From: RI-283 sp964487925
Lineage (GTDB): Bacteria; Pseudomonadota; Gammaproteobacteria; SZUA-140
Direction: 5' to 3'
NCBI GenBank assembly: GCA_964487925.1
Contig: CAZASZ010000078.1
Span: forward strand, 1-6,904
DNA length: 6,904 nt
This document shows, one piece after another, positions 1-6,115 of this stretch. Each line of letters starts with the position of its first letter. Positions within the stretch are counted from its first letter, which is position 1. The position numbers and the translations under genes were made by a program. The notes under the pieces were generated by a model, which had not been told where the DNA came from, ran no database searches, and worked only from the letters and a program-made list of their open reading frames with translations.

Positions 1-1172
1 TTATTTTCCTTATCCCCGATCCGGATGGATTGGGGACCGTCTTCTTCTTGAGACAATGCCCACTGTACATGCTCGCGAACCATCGCGGAAGGGTGGTCCA
101 GTCGTGCATTGAGGGCCTGCGTGACCGTTTTCCTGTCGTCTCGGCGCTCATTGTTTCCTGCCTTAGAGACGTGTTCATGAGCTGCTGTGAACGGCGGCCG
201 CCGCCGCGCCAGTGTATTGCCCATGGCAACGGCGATATTGCGCAACCAGCACTCATGGCCAATGCGTCGGATGGCGGATCCCTCTGTATATTTTAAGAAC
301 TCAACCTCCGACCATGCAAATAGGGTATCAAGTCGCGATCGGCCGAGTCCCTGTCGGGGACTGAAATCCGGCTCGGAGGAGATGTGCGCAAAGCGGTTCC
401 AGGGGCAGACCAGTTGGCAATCGTCGCAGCCGTAGATGCGATTTCCAATCAATGGGCGCAGGGGCTCCGGGATCGCGGTCCTGAGTTCTATGGTGAGGTA
501 GGAAATGCAGCGGCGGGCATCCAACTGATAGGGGGCGATGATGGCCTGGGTTGGACAGACATCAATGCACCGACGGCACTGACCGCAGTGATTGGATGCC
601 CCTTGATCCGGAGGTAGTGGGAGGTCTGTATAGATCTCACCGAGAAAGAACCAAGAGCCGGCCTCACGGTTGATTAGATTAGTATGTTTGCCGATCCAGC
701 CCAAACCGGCCTGTTCGGCCAATGGCTTCTCCAGGACTGGCGCGCTGTCGACAAAGACCCGGTAACCGAAGGAGCCAATGACCTGTTCAATTTGGCTTGA
801 GAGTTGTTGTAGGCGTCGCCGCATGAGTTTGTGGTAGTCGCGGCCCAGCGCGTAGCGCGATATATAGGCCAGGCCATGGCGATCGAGCACGTTTGCCCAG
901 TCGGTCGCCTCGGGCAGGTAGTCCATGCGCGCGCTGATTACGCTGAGCGTACCAGGAAGCAGGGCATCGGGTCGGCCACGAAGGTCTTGGTGTCGGGCCA
1001 TATAACCCATCTCGCCATGATGATTCGCCGCCAACCACTCGTTGAGACGCGAGCGGGCGATATCGAGTTCAACACGGCTGAAACCGACCTGTTGGAAGCC
1101 CAGAGCCCGTCCCCAATCGCGGATACGGTCGATCAGGGAGGTATCGATTCCATTTAAATTGTTCGTGAGCAT
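1..1172 (-). CDS. queG: Epoxyqueuosine reductase QueG (3' end cut by window)
   Basis: Cobalamin- and [4Fe-4S]-dependent cytoplasmic enzyme that reduces epoxyqueuosine to queuosine at tRNA position 34, the last step of Q synthesis. I translated the strand by hand: 390 codons are open from the ATG at 1172-1170 to the left edge with no stop, against about 379 residues in E. coli, so only the extreme C-terminus should be missing. Visible signatures are the DSAPVLEKPLAEQAGLGWIG block at residues 142-161, whose Asp142 matches the family's proposed catalytic Asp. The first ferredoxin-type cluster is C196-x2-C199-x2-C202-x3-C206P. The second group is C222 with C249DDC252QLVC256PWN. Residues after about 298 look HEAT-like (IRRIGHECWLRNIAVAMGN, then HPSAMVREHVQWALSQ). 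The C-terminal linker around 322-350 is Arg-rich. A weak AGG (1184-1182) precedes the start by 9 nt. Divergent from nnr, as near E. coli yjeS/yjeF. No frameshift seen. Confidence 0.95.
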   Translation of the reverse strand, partial: MLTNNLNGIDTSLIDRIRDWGRALGFQQVGFSRVELDIARSRLNEWLAANHHGEMGYMARHQDLRGRPDALLPGTLSVISARMDYLPEATDWANVLDRHGLAYISRYALGRDYHKLMRRRLQQLSSQIEQVIGSFGYRVFVDSAPVLEKPLAEQAGLGWIGKHTNLINREAGSWFFLGEIYTDLPLPPDQGASNHCGQCRRCIDVCPTQAIIAPYQLDARRCISYLTIELRTAIPEPLRPLIGNRIYGCDDCQLVCPWNRFAHISSEPDFSPRQGLGRSRLDTLFAWSEVEFLKYTEGSAIRRIGHECWLRNIAVAMGNTLARRRPPFTAAHEHVSKAGNNERRDDRKTVTQALNARLDHPSAMVREHVQWALSQEEDGPQSIRIGDKEN

Positions 1173-1207
1173 TTTCGTGGACCTGTCATACCGCTATCAT
1201 AAGGGTA
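1173..1207. promoter_or_regulatory. Divergent queG/nnr intergenic region with overlapping -10-like hexamers
   Basis: These 35 bp are the only DNA between the two divergent start codons. The plus strand reads TATCAT at 1195-1200, and the minus strand reads TATGAT at 1201-1196 (five of six matches to TATAAT), so -10-like elements for both directions occupy almost the same bases. Neither has a recognisable -35 at 16-18 bp. The minus element would give queG a leader of roughly 16 nt that keeps its weak AGG. The plus element would start nnr transcription at or next to its ATG. This is inferred from short motifs only; the real promoters could lie inside either gene. Confidence 0.3.
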
Positions 1208-2701
1208 ATGAGCCCCTTACCCCATACCCTCTATAGAGCCGATCAGGCCGCTATTCTTGACCGATTGGTCATAGATTACTTTCAGGTACCGGGGATCACG
1301 CTCATGCGACGGGCTGGAAAGGCGACCTTCGCGGCCCTGAGCCGGGCTTGGCCTAATGCGCGCCGTATCGTCGTACTCTGTGGCCCCGGCAATAACGGCG
1401 GTGATGGTTATGTCGTTGCGCGGCTGGCTCGTGAGGCCGGCCTTGAGGTCCGGGTCGTGCATCCTGTCGAGGTCGAACATCGTGGCGACGCCGGTCAGGC
1501 CTTTGCCGAGATGCAGGCCGTACATTGCCCCGTAGACGAGTATCGCCGGGATGTATTCAATGATGCTGACGTCATTGTCGATGCAATGTTCGGCAGCGGC
1601 CTGAATCGATCACTCGAAGGTATCTGGGCCGAAGTAGTGGATGACGTCAACGACTCACACGTCCCGGTCATAGCCGTCGATATCCCTAGCGGACTCCATG
1701 CCGATACCGGTCAGGCTCTCGGGACGGTTGTCGTTGCAAGCCGAACGGTATGCTTTCTCGCGCTCAAGCAGGGTCTGTTGACGGCCGAGGGCCCTGCCTG
1801 CTGCGGTGAACTATCGTTTTCCGATCTCGAGATCCCTCAGGCCGCCTACGCCTCGCTACGGACCTCCGCAATTCGTTTTGGCTACGAGGATCTGGGATTT
1901 CTACTGCCACCACGCCCTCGCAATGCCCATAAAGGCATGTTTGGTCACGTGCTGATCGTCGGCGGTGGGGCAGGCATGTTGGGCGCGGTCTATCTGGCGG
2001 CCGCTGCGGCGCTCAGGACCGGTGCGGGGCTGGTGTCGGTTGCAACCCGGAAGTCACATGCGGCATTTCTTGACGCCATGCTGCCGGAGGCGATGTGCCA
2101 TGCCGTAGAGTCAGTCGACGACCTAATGCCTCTGCTCGAGTGCGCCTCGGTGGTTGCTGTGGGACCAGGTTTGGGTAAGAACGCCTGGGCGAAGATGATG
2201 TTGTCGACGCTGCTCGTCTACCCCCATGTCAAGGTCGTCGATGCCGATGCCTTGAACTTGCTGGCGCGTAACCCGATGCTCAGGGACGAGTGGGTCCTGA
2301 CACCGCATCCTGGGGAGGCCGCGCGCTTGTTGGATTGTTCAACGCAGACGATTCAGGCGGATCGTTTTACGGCCGTTAGGGAGATACAGCGCCGCTATGG
2401 TGGGGTTTGTCTGCTTAAGGGGTTGGGGACGCTAATTTGCGACCAGGAATATGACATAGGTCTTTGTCATGGCGGTAACCCCGGGATGGCCAGTGGCGGC
2501 ATGGGCGATGTCCTGACCGGCGTGATTGCGAGCCTTATGGCTCAAGGTCTGTCGGCTGTGGATGCGGCTTCTCTGGGCAGCTGTATGCACGCTCGGGCGG
2601 CTGACCTGGCGGCTGAAGAGGACGGTGAGCGTGGCCTTCTGGCCGGTGATCTCATGCTGCCTCTGCGGCGTCTCGCCAACCCGGAGCCGGCGCGGACCTG
2701 A
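1208..2701 (+). CDS. nnr: Bifunctional NAD(P)H-hydrate epimerase / ADP-dependent NAD(P)H-hydrate dehydratase
   Basis: Metabolite-repair enzyme: the N-terminal half epimerises R- and S-NAD(P)HX, and the C-terminal ribokinase-like half dehydrates S-NAD(P)HX back to NAD(P)H using ADP. At 497 residues it is the normal length for the fused bacterial form. YjeF_N domain (about 10-220): CGPGNNGGDGYVVARLA at 58-74, DAMFGSGLNRSLEG at 125-138, AVDIPSGLHADTG at 156-168. Dehydratase domain (about 235-490): KGMFGHVLIVGGGAGMLGA at 242-260, VAVGPGLGKN at 316-325, DADALNLL at 345-352, LTPHPGE at 364-370, and GNPGMASGGMGDVLTG at 423-438 with the catalytic Asp at 434. The ATG at 1208 is the first in-frame start after a stop at 1166-1168, and the N-terminus PHTLYRADQ aligns with the family. 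AAGGG at 1201-1205 sits only 2 nt from the ATG, too close for a normal ribosome site. First gene of the plus-strand operon; tsaE follows after 26 bp. Confidence 0.97.
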   Translation: MSPLPHTLYRADQAAILDRLVIDYFQVPGITLMRRAGKATFAALSRAWPNARRIVVLCGPGNNGGDGYVVARLAREAGLEVRVVHPVEVEHRGDAGQAFAEMQAVHCPVDEYRRDVFNDADVIVDAMFGSGLNRSLEGIWAEVVDDVNDSHVPVIAVDIPSGLHADTGQALGTVVVASRTVCFLALKQGLLTAEGPACCGELSFSDLEIPQAAYASLRTSAIRFGYEDLGFLLPPRPRNAHKGMFGHVLIVGGGAGMLGAVYLAAAAALRTGAGLVSVATRKSHAAFLDAMLPEAMCHAVESVDDLMPLLECASVVAVGPGLGKNAWAKMMLSTLLVYPHVKVVDADALNLLARNPMLRDEWVLTPHPGEAARLLDCSTQTIQADRFTAVREIQRRYGGVCLLKGLGTLICDQEYDIGLCHGGNPGMASGGMGDVLTGVIASLMAQGLSAVDAASLGSCMHARAADLAAEEDGERGLLAGDLMLPLRRLANPEPART

Positions 2702-2727
2702 ACACTATCGCTACCAATGAGCTAACG

Positions 2728-3171
2728 ATGAGCGGCAGCGAACGGATCCATGACGAGGAGGGCATGATGGCGTTGGGTGCGCGACTGGCCGCCTCCCTGA
2801 GGCCTGGTATGGTCGTCTTTCTCGAAGGGCCCTTGGGGGCCGGCAAGACGACACTCGTGCGCGGTATGCTTCGGGCGCTGGGCCATGAGGGACTCGTGCG
2901 CAGCCCCACCTATGCTCTCGTGGAGTCTTACCCGAAGGCCCGCTTGGTGGTGCACCACTTCGACCTCTACCGCATGGGGCATGGAGAGGAGCTCGAGGAC
3001 ATCGGGGCGCGGGACTATTTTTCGGGCGACGCGGTCTGCCTGATAGAATGGCCGGAACGGGCGGACGGATTCTTGCCGACACCCGATTGGACGATCGCGC
3101 TCAAGTACGACAATACCGGACGCATGATCAGCGTGATCGAGACGACGAAAGGGGTAAAGATTGACCCATGA
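2728..3171 (+). CDS. tsaE: tRNA t6A37 threonylcarbamoyl transferase complex ATPase TsaE
   Basis: P-loop ATPase that works with TsaB and TsaD in transferring threonylcarbamoyl to A37 of ANN-decoding tRNAs; cytoplasmic. At 147 residues it has the usual length. Walker A is GPLGAGKTT at 34-42, followed by the family blocks VRSPTYALVESY (57-68), HHFDLYRM (76-83) and IEWPERADGFLP (106-117). Start choice: the ATG at 2728 has only a weak GAG 6 nt upstream. A much stronger GAGGAGGG (2755-2762) lies just before in-frame ATGs at 2764 and 2767. I keep 2728 because DEEGMMALGARL aligns with the conserved N-terminal strand and helix region of TsaE, which the later starts would remove. The gene directly follows nnr, as in E. 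coli yjeF-yjeE, but the usual next gene amiB is absent. Its stop overlaps the nudF start as ATGA. Confidence 0.95.
   Translation: MSGSERIHDEEGMMALGARLAASLRPGMVVFLEGPLGAGKTTLVRGMLRALGHEGLVRSPTYALVESYPKARLVVHHFDLYRMGHGEELEDIGARDYFSGDAVCLIEWPERADGFLPTPDWTIALKYDNTGRMISVIETTKGVKIDP
2755..2769 (+). promoter_or_regulatory. Strong internal Shine-Dalgarno-like site with in-frame ATG-ATG in tsaE
   Basis: GAGGAGGG at 2755-2762 is close to the ideal anti-16S complement and stands 4 nt before the in-frame ATG at 2767, with another ATG at 2764. It is a better ribosome site than that of the annotated start. It may be a by-product of the Asp-Glu-Glu-Gly codons, or an alternative start giving a TsaE shorter by 13 residues. 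The latter would lose part of the N-terminal strand, so I treat it as a secondary possibility. Confidence 0.3.
3168..3171 (+). other. ATGA stop/start overlap joining tsaE and nudF
   Basis: The nudF ATG (3168-3170) overlaps the tsaE TGA (3169-3171). The nearest purine-rich site, AAAGGGG at 3148-3154, is about 13 nt upstream of the ATG, longer than ideal. Re-initiation by ribosomes finishing tsaE is therefore the likely way nudF is translated. Confidence 0.7.
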
Positions 3172-3809
3172 CGGGGACGGATGACGACAATAAAGGCGAG
3201 GTCAGATGCTATGCCGAGGGCGAAGTACGTATCGATGGCATCGATACGGCCTTTCAGGGTTTTTTTCGGATCCAACGCTATCGGTTTCGGCATACCTTGT
3301 TCGCCGGCGGCTGGAGCGCTGAGATCGTCCGCGAGCTATTTGAGCGCGGCCATGCGGCTGCGGTCATGCCCTATGATCCCTGGTTGGACCGTGTCGTCGT
3401 GATTGAGCAGTTCCGTGTCGGCGCCTTGCATCTGGACCGGGGGCCTTGGCTCAAAGAATTTGTGGCCGGCATGATCGAGCCTGGAGAGACGACTGAAGGC
3501 GTCGTGATTCGAGAGGCGGAGGAAGAGGCCGGATGCAGGATCGACCGGCTCGAGTCGATCTGCGACTACCTCGTAAGTCCTGGTGGGACCTCGGAGATGA
3601 TCAGTCTCTATTGCGGTCGCACCGATAGCAGCCACCTCGGTGGCCTGCACGGCCTGGACGAGGAAGACGAGGATATCCGCGCCTCCGTCGTGACTGCGGA
3701 CGAGGCCTTTGAGATGCTGGAGGCTGGTGAATTCATGGCGGCGACCCCGATCATTGGCCTGCAGTGGCTGCAGCGTCATCGCGACCGTCTGCGCCGGGAG
3801 TGGTGCTGA
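3168..3809 (+). CDS. nudF: ADP-ribose pyrophosphatase (Nudix hydrolase), NudF family
   Basis: Mg-dependent Nudix hydrolase predicted to cleave ADP-ribose to AMP and ribose 5-phosphate, clearing a reactive by-product of NAD turnover. At 213 residues it is close to the 209 of E. coli NudF. A complete Nudix box lies at 101-123: G101-x5-E107, then REAEEEAGC at 115-123 with the metal-binding glutamates. Family-specific blocks outside the box also match: YRFRHTLFAGG (38-48), RELFERGHAAAVMPYDP (55-71), VSPGGTSE (136-143), GLDEEDEDIRA (162-172, the acidic loop that carries the catalytic Glu in E. coli NudF) and IIGLQWLQ (195-202). These make NudF much more likely than a generic Nudix protein. A stop at 3162-3164 blocks any earlier start. 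It lies between tsaE and the DUF1249 gene with overlapping codons on both sides; pairing with yqiB is also seen in E. coli. Confidence 0.95.
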   Translation: MTGTDDDNKGEVRCYAEGEVRIDGIDTAFQGFFRIQRYRFRHTLFAGGWSAEIVRELFERGHAAAVMPYDPWLDRVVVIEQFRVGALHLDRGPWLKEFVAGMIEPGETTEGVVIREAEEEAGCRIDRLESICDYLVSPGGTSEMISLYCGRTDSSHLGGLHGLDEEDEDIRASVVTADEAFEMLEAGEFMAATPIIGLQWLQRHRDRLRREWC

Positions 3810-3811
3810 TG
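3807..3811 (+). other. TGATG stop/start overlap joining nudF and the DUF1249 gene
   Basis: The nudF stop TGA (3807-3809) and the next ATG (3809-3811) share one base. GGGAG at 3796-3800 lies 8 nt before this ATG, a well-placed ribosome site. This decides the start over the earlier in-frame ATG at 3764, which would overlap nudF by 46 bases and add 15 low-complexity residues. Confidence 0.7.
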
Positions 3812-4270
3812 TCCGCGAGCAGAATGTTGCCGCGAGCGGTTTCCCGGAAGACGGCGATGTTTCGTCGCATGCCCGAGGTCTACGAGGCCAATTATGGTTT
3901 GCTGTTGGGCGTCGTTGTGAGATTGGAGGACATGGAGTCAGACGTGACTTGTCATGTCCGCACCCATCCGGGTGTGAACGTGCGGCTGACGCGTGTCGGG
4001 CCGCATACGTCGGTCATGATGCTGTCGCACGGCCTAGCCGCAGGCGGACGCCTGATTCCGAATATCCGGCTCGAGGTCAGGATCTATCATGATGCCCGCA
4101 TGGCCGAGGTCATCGCCTATCAGGGGCGAGGGCGATTCCGGCCCTACTATTCCGTCCCCAACCGCCACATGTATCAGCCTCATGAGAAACAGCTCGTTAA
4201 CCTGTTCTTTCATGAGTGGCTGCGGCACTGCCGCCAGCAGTCGGTGGTCTTCGAGCTCGATGCCTTATAG
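3809..4270 (+). CDS. DUF1249 protein, YqiB-like
   Basis: Conserved gammaproteobacterial protein of unknown function, 153 residues from the chosen start (E. coli YqiB is about 140). From the 3809 start, the conserved part begins near FRRMPEVYEANYGLLLG (residues 18-34). It continues through VRIYHDARMAEVIAYQGRGR (about 90-109), the PNR-MYQPHEKQLVNLFFHEWL stretch (about 117-138) and a final LRHCRQQ. The YHDA-AEV, EK-Q-N and WLR-C patterns are those of the family. No signal peptide or membrane segment is visible, so it should be cytoplasmic. It follows nudF directly with a TGATG junction, as yqiB follows nudF in E. coli, so expression appears tied to ADP-ribose hydrolase, but no activity can be assigned. 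Its stop codon directly abuts that of ygfZ on the other strand. The tail before the conserved core (MSASRMLPRAVSRKTA) is basic and probably flexible. Confidence 0.88.
   Translation: MSASRMLPRAVSRKTAMFRRMPEVYEANYGLLLGVVVRLEDMESDVTCHVRTHPGVNVRLTRVGPHTSVMMLSHGLAAGGRLIPNIRLEVRIYHDARMAEVIAYQGRGRFRPYYSVPNRHMYQPHEKQLVNLFFHEWLRHCRQQSVVFELDAL
4265..4270. other. Abutting convergent stop codons (TTATAG)
   Basis: The six bases contain both stops: TAG of the DUF1249 gene at 4268-4270 and, on the minus strand, TAA of ygfZ at 4267-4265. The last Leu codon of each gene is the reverse complement of the other gene's stop. There is no intergenic DNA and no hairpin plus T-run, so I see no intrinsic terminator here. 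The two operons probably read into each other's 3' ends or rely on factor-dependent termination. Confidence 0.9.
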
Positions 4271-5320
4271 ATCTTGCGCCAGGGCATAGGGGAGTTCGCC
4301 CGCGACCAGTTGCGGGCCTTTGGAGTCGCCCAGGTGCAGGTCGCCAGTGGCCGAGGCTATTTGCATGCAGACCAGGGCCGACATCCGTCTATCCGGACCC
4401 GCACATGAGGTCACGACATGGCCTGCCGCCTCTGCGGTTTGGGCCTTGATGTCATAGACCGGCGCCCCGGGTTCGGCAGCACTATCGGCCTCGAAGTCGA
4501 AGCGGTACATCCGGCGTTTCAGTGTGCCGCGATACTGTAGCCGGGCGACGATCTCCTGACCCGTGTAACAGCCTTTCTTGAAGTTGACCCCACCCACGAG
4601 ATCGAGATTGACCGTCTGCGGGATAAAGGTATCGCGGGTCGAGGCATGGATAACCGGGATACCAGCCTCCAGGTCGAGATAGTCCCAGGTCGCATAGCCA
4701 GTGGGCGCGCAATGGACGTCGAGATCACCCCAGAGTGCGGTCATGTCGGCGGGGGATGCAATGACCACGCAACGTGGGGCGCCACAGTCGGGCTGGCGAA
4801 GGATGGTGTGCTGAGGCGTGCTTTGCACCCCGTTCGCGGCATCCGGTATGTCCATGGCTGCGGTTTGCTGGAGCTGTTCGACGGCCTTGTCGCCCGAAAC
4901 CCCAAGAGTCACCAAGTCGTCACTCGCATCCCGGAGCTCGACGGCTGAACGCAACACGAACATGCGCAAGCGGTTTAGGGTGTCATTCAGTATGGCTTGG
5001 GGTAGCAGGAGCAGGAAATGCTCTGGGGCGCGTTCGATGACCGTGAATATCGCCAGGAGGCGTCCTTTAGGGTTGCAGTAGCCACTGATTTGAGCTGTTT
5101 CCGGGGTGACCTGACGGGCGTCGTTTGTGAACTGACCTTGCATAAACTGACGGGCATCGCTGCCGCGGAGTTCGATTAGTCCGTAGTGAGAAAGGTCGGC
5201 GAAGACGTTGCCGCTATGGAGGATTTGAAACTCCTGTACGGGATCGCCGAAATGACGGGCACCTAGTTCATCGAGAACGGCGCCGCTGTCTGTCAGAAAA
5301 TCTTGCCAAGTCTTGTTCAT
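4265..5320 (-). CDS. ygfZ: Folate-binding protein YgfZ (Fe-S enzyme maintenance, tRNA modification)
   Basis: GcvT-fold, folate-binding protein needed for full activity of certain [4Fe-4S] enzymes, including MiaB, which methylthiolates tRNA A37; cytoplasmic. The diagnostic COG0354 motif KGCYTGQEIVARLQYRG stands at residues 249-265, with the essential Cys at 251. The N-terminal GcvT-like segment is clear: NVFADLSHYGLIELRGSDA (38-56), then FMQGQFTNDARQV (59-71) and GYCNPKGRLLAIFTV (80-94). At 351 residues it is slightly longer than the E. coli protein (326). The start is preceded by GGAG about 12 nt upstream, a longish spacer, but QEF-ILHSGNVFADLS begins soon after, so this ATG fits. It is the last gene of the minus-strand set, 25 bp after lpxH. 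It is not adjacent to sdhE, its frequent neighbour elsewhere. Confidence 0.95.
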   Translation of the reverse strand: MNKTWQDFLTDSGAVLDELGARHFGDPVQEFQILHSGNVFADLSHYGLIELRGSDARQFMQGQFTNDARQVTPETAQISGYCNPKGRLLAIFTVIERAPEHFLLLLPQAILNDTLNRLRMFVLRSAVELRDASDDLVTLGVSGDKAVEQLQQTAAMDIPDAANGVQSTPQHTILRQPDCGAPRCVVIASPADMTALWGDLDVHCAPTGYATWDYLDLEAGIPVIHASTRDTFIPQTVNLDLVGGVNFKKGCYTGQEIVARLQYRGTLKRRMYRFDFEADSAAEPGAPVYDIKAQTAEAAGHVVTSCAGPDRRMSALVCMQIASATGDLHLGDSKGPQLVAGELPYALAQDL

Positions 5321-5345
5321 GATATCTGAATGCTCCGGTGATCGT

Positions 5346-6077
5346 TCAGGCCGCTAAAGCGCGAGTGGTGAATGCGCCGTTTTCGAATATCAGCACTGAA
5401 CCATTGTCGTACCAGTCGGCGAGCACAATGCGCTCTGCGTCCCTTCCATCCAGCAGGAAGCGATGAAGGGCTGGGCGGTGGGTGTGTCCGTGGATGAGCC
5501 TCGTCACATCTTGTGCGCGCATGAGCTCTTCGACGGCACTCTGATTGACATCCATGACCTCAAAAGATTTTTGCTGGTTCTGAGTTCGACTCTGATCGCG
5601 GTGCTCACGCGCAGTGCTGATGCGTTCCTCTATGGGCAGGGCCAAGAAGGCCTTTTGTACGTCCGGATTGCGAATATGAGCCCGGTAGGCCTGGTAGGCC
5701 TGGTCGTCAGTGCAGAGGGCATCTCCGTGGCTCAGCAGTGTCGGTACGCCACCCAGTTCGATCAGGGTCGGGTCGGGAATGCGTCGGCAGCCTGTTCGCG
5801 CCGTGAAGTCGTTGCCGAGCAGGAAGTCACGGTTGCCGTGCATGATATCGACTCGGACTTGCCGGGAGGTAACCGCCTGCAGGGCCTGCATGATGCGGAT
5901 ATGTTCAGGAGCCAGCGCATCGTCACCAATCCAGACTTCGAACAGGTCGCCGAGGATATAAAGGTGATCCGTCCCGTCTCTGAGTTCGCCGATAAAGGCA
6001 AGAAAACATTCGATCAGCTCGGGGCGTTCGGGTGACAGATGCAGGTCAGAGATAAACAGGGTGCGCATGGCTGCCAT
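5346..6077 (-). CDS. lpxH: UDP-2,3-diacylglucosamine diphosphatase LpxH
   Basis: Calcineurin-like, Mn-dependent peripheral membrane enzyme that hydrolyses UDP-2,3-diacylglucosamine to lipid X and UMP in lipid A synthesis. Its presence marks a lipid A-making beta/gamma-type Gram-negative. At 243 residues it is near the 240 of E. coli. Metallophosphatase motifs in order: FISDLHLS (8-15; D11, H13), LGDLFEVWIGDD (42-53; D44), HGNRDFLLG (80-88; N82), LSHGD (115-119; H117), the LpxH-specific CTDDQAYQAYR (122-132), MDVNQSAV (175-182) and HGHTHRP (196-202; H196, H198). All expected metal ligands are present. The start is uncertain by three codons: ATG at 6077 or the in-frame ATG at 6068, with no good ribosome site before either; family N-termini favour a short lead before the first strand. 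It lies 38 bp after the cyclophilin gene; a ppiB-lpxH pairing is known in E. coli. Confidence 0.96.
   Translation of the reverse strand: MAAMRTLFISDLHLSPERPELIECFLAFIGELRDGTDHLYILGDLFEVWIGDDALAPEHIRIMQALQAVTSRQVRVDIMHGNRDFLLGNDFTARTGCRRIPDPTLIELGGVPTLLSHGDALCTDDQAYQAYRAHIRNPDVQKAFLALPIEERISTAREHRDQSRTQNQQKSFEVMDVNQSAVEELMRAQDVTRLIHGHTHRPALHRFLLDGRDAERIVLADWYDNGSVLIFENGAFTTRALAA
5684..5704 (-). repeat. Short in-frame 9-bp tandem repeat within lpxH
   Basis: GGTAGGCCT occurs twice in a row (5684-5692, 5693-5701), followed by a partial third GGT. On the coding strand it encodes Gln-Ala-Tyr twice, in the segment DQAYQAYRAH. The length of this segment still matches the E. coli LpxH pattern of DxxYQxFR, so it is probably codon convergence rather than an expansion. 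Confidence 0.6.
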
Positions 6078-6115
6078 CAGAGTCTTGGATCGGAAGCTGG
6101 GATCGGTGAATACTA

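Noticed and set aside
1..3. TAA on the minus strand exactly at the window edge as the queG stop
   Set aside because: It is out of frame: the queG frame reads AAT at 5-3 and then an incomplete codon, and the frame is confirmed by the VREHVQWALSQ block just before. The true stop lies beyond the window.
192..203. 12-bp palindrome CGGCGGCCGCCG
   Set aside because: It falls on Arg-Arg-Pro-Pro codons (CGG/CCG runs) in queG and is explained by coding; not a likely regulatory site.
674..1038. Minus-strand open frames of 67 and 83 codons suggesting a broken queG
   Set aside because: They are out of frame with queG. Hand translation from 1172 gives one uninterrupted frame to the left edge with all cluster cysteines, so queG is not frameshifted.
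2711..3082. 123-codon open frame on the minus strand
   Set aside because: Antisense to tsaE and rich in Arg/Pro, typical of a shadow of GC-rich coding DNA.
3336..3779. 147-codon open frame on the minus strand
   Set aside because: Antisense to nudF, which has a complete Nudix box and family blocks; no independent support.
3764..3808. Upstream in-frame ATG for the DUF1249 gene
   Set aside because: It overlaps nudF by 46 bases, adds 15 low-complexity residues outside the conserved core, and the TGATG junction with GGGAG 8 nt upstream is a far better start.
5463..6035. 190-codon open frame on the plus strand
   Set aside because: Lies wholly antisense to lpxH, whose motifs are all intact; the product resembles no family and has no ribosome site of note. 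It is a GC-driven shadow.
6079..6107. Direct repeat GATCGG between the cyclophilin gene and lpxH
   Set aside because: Six bases repeated twice is expected by chance, with no stem or promoter pattern attached.
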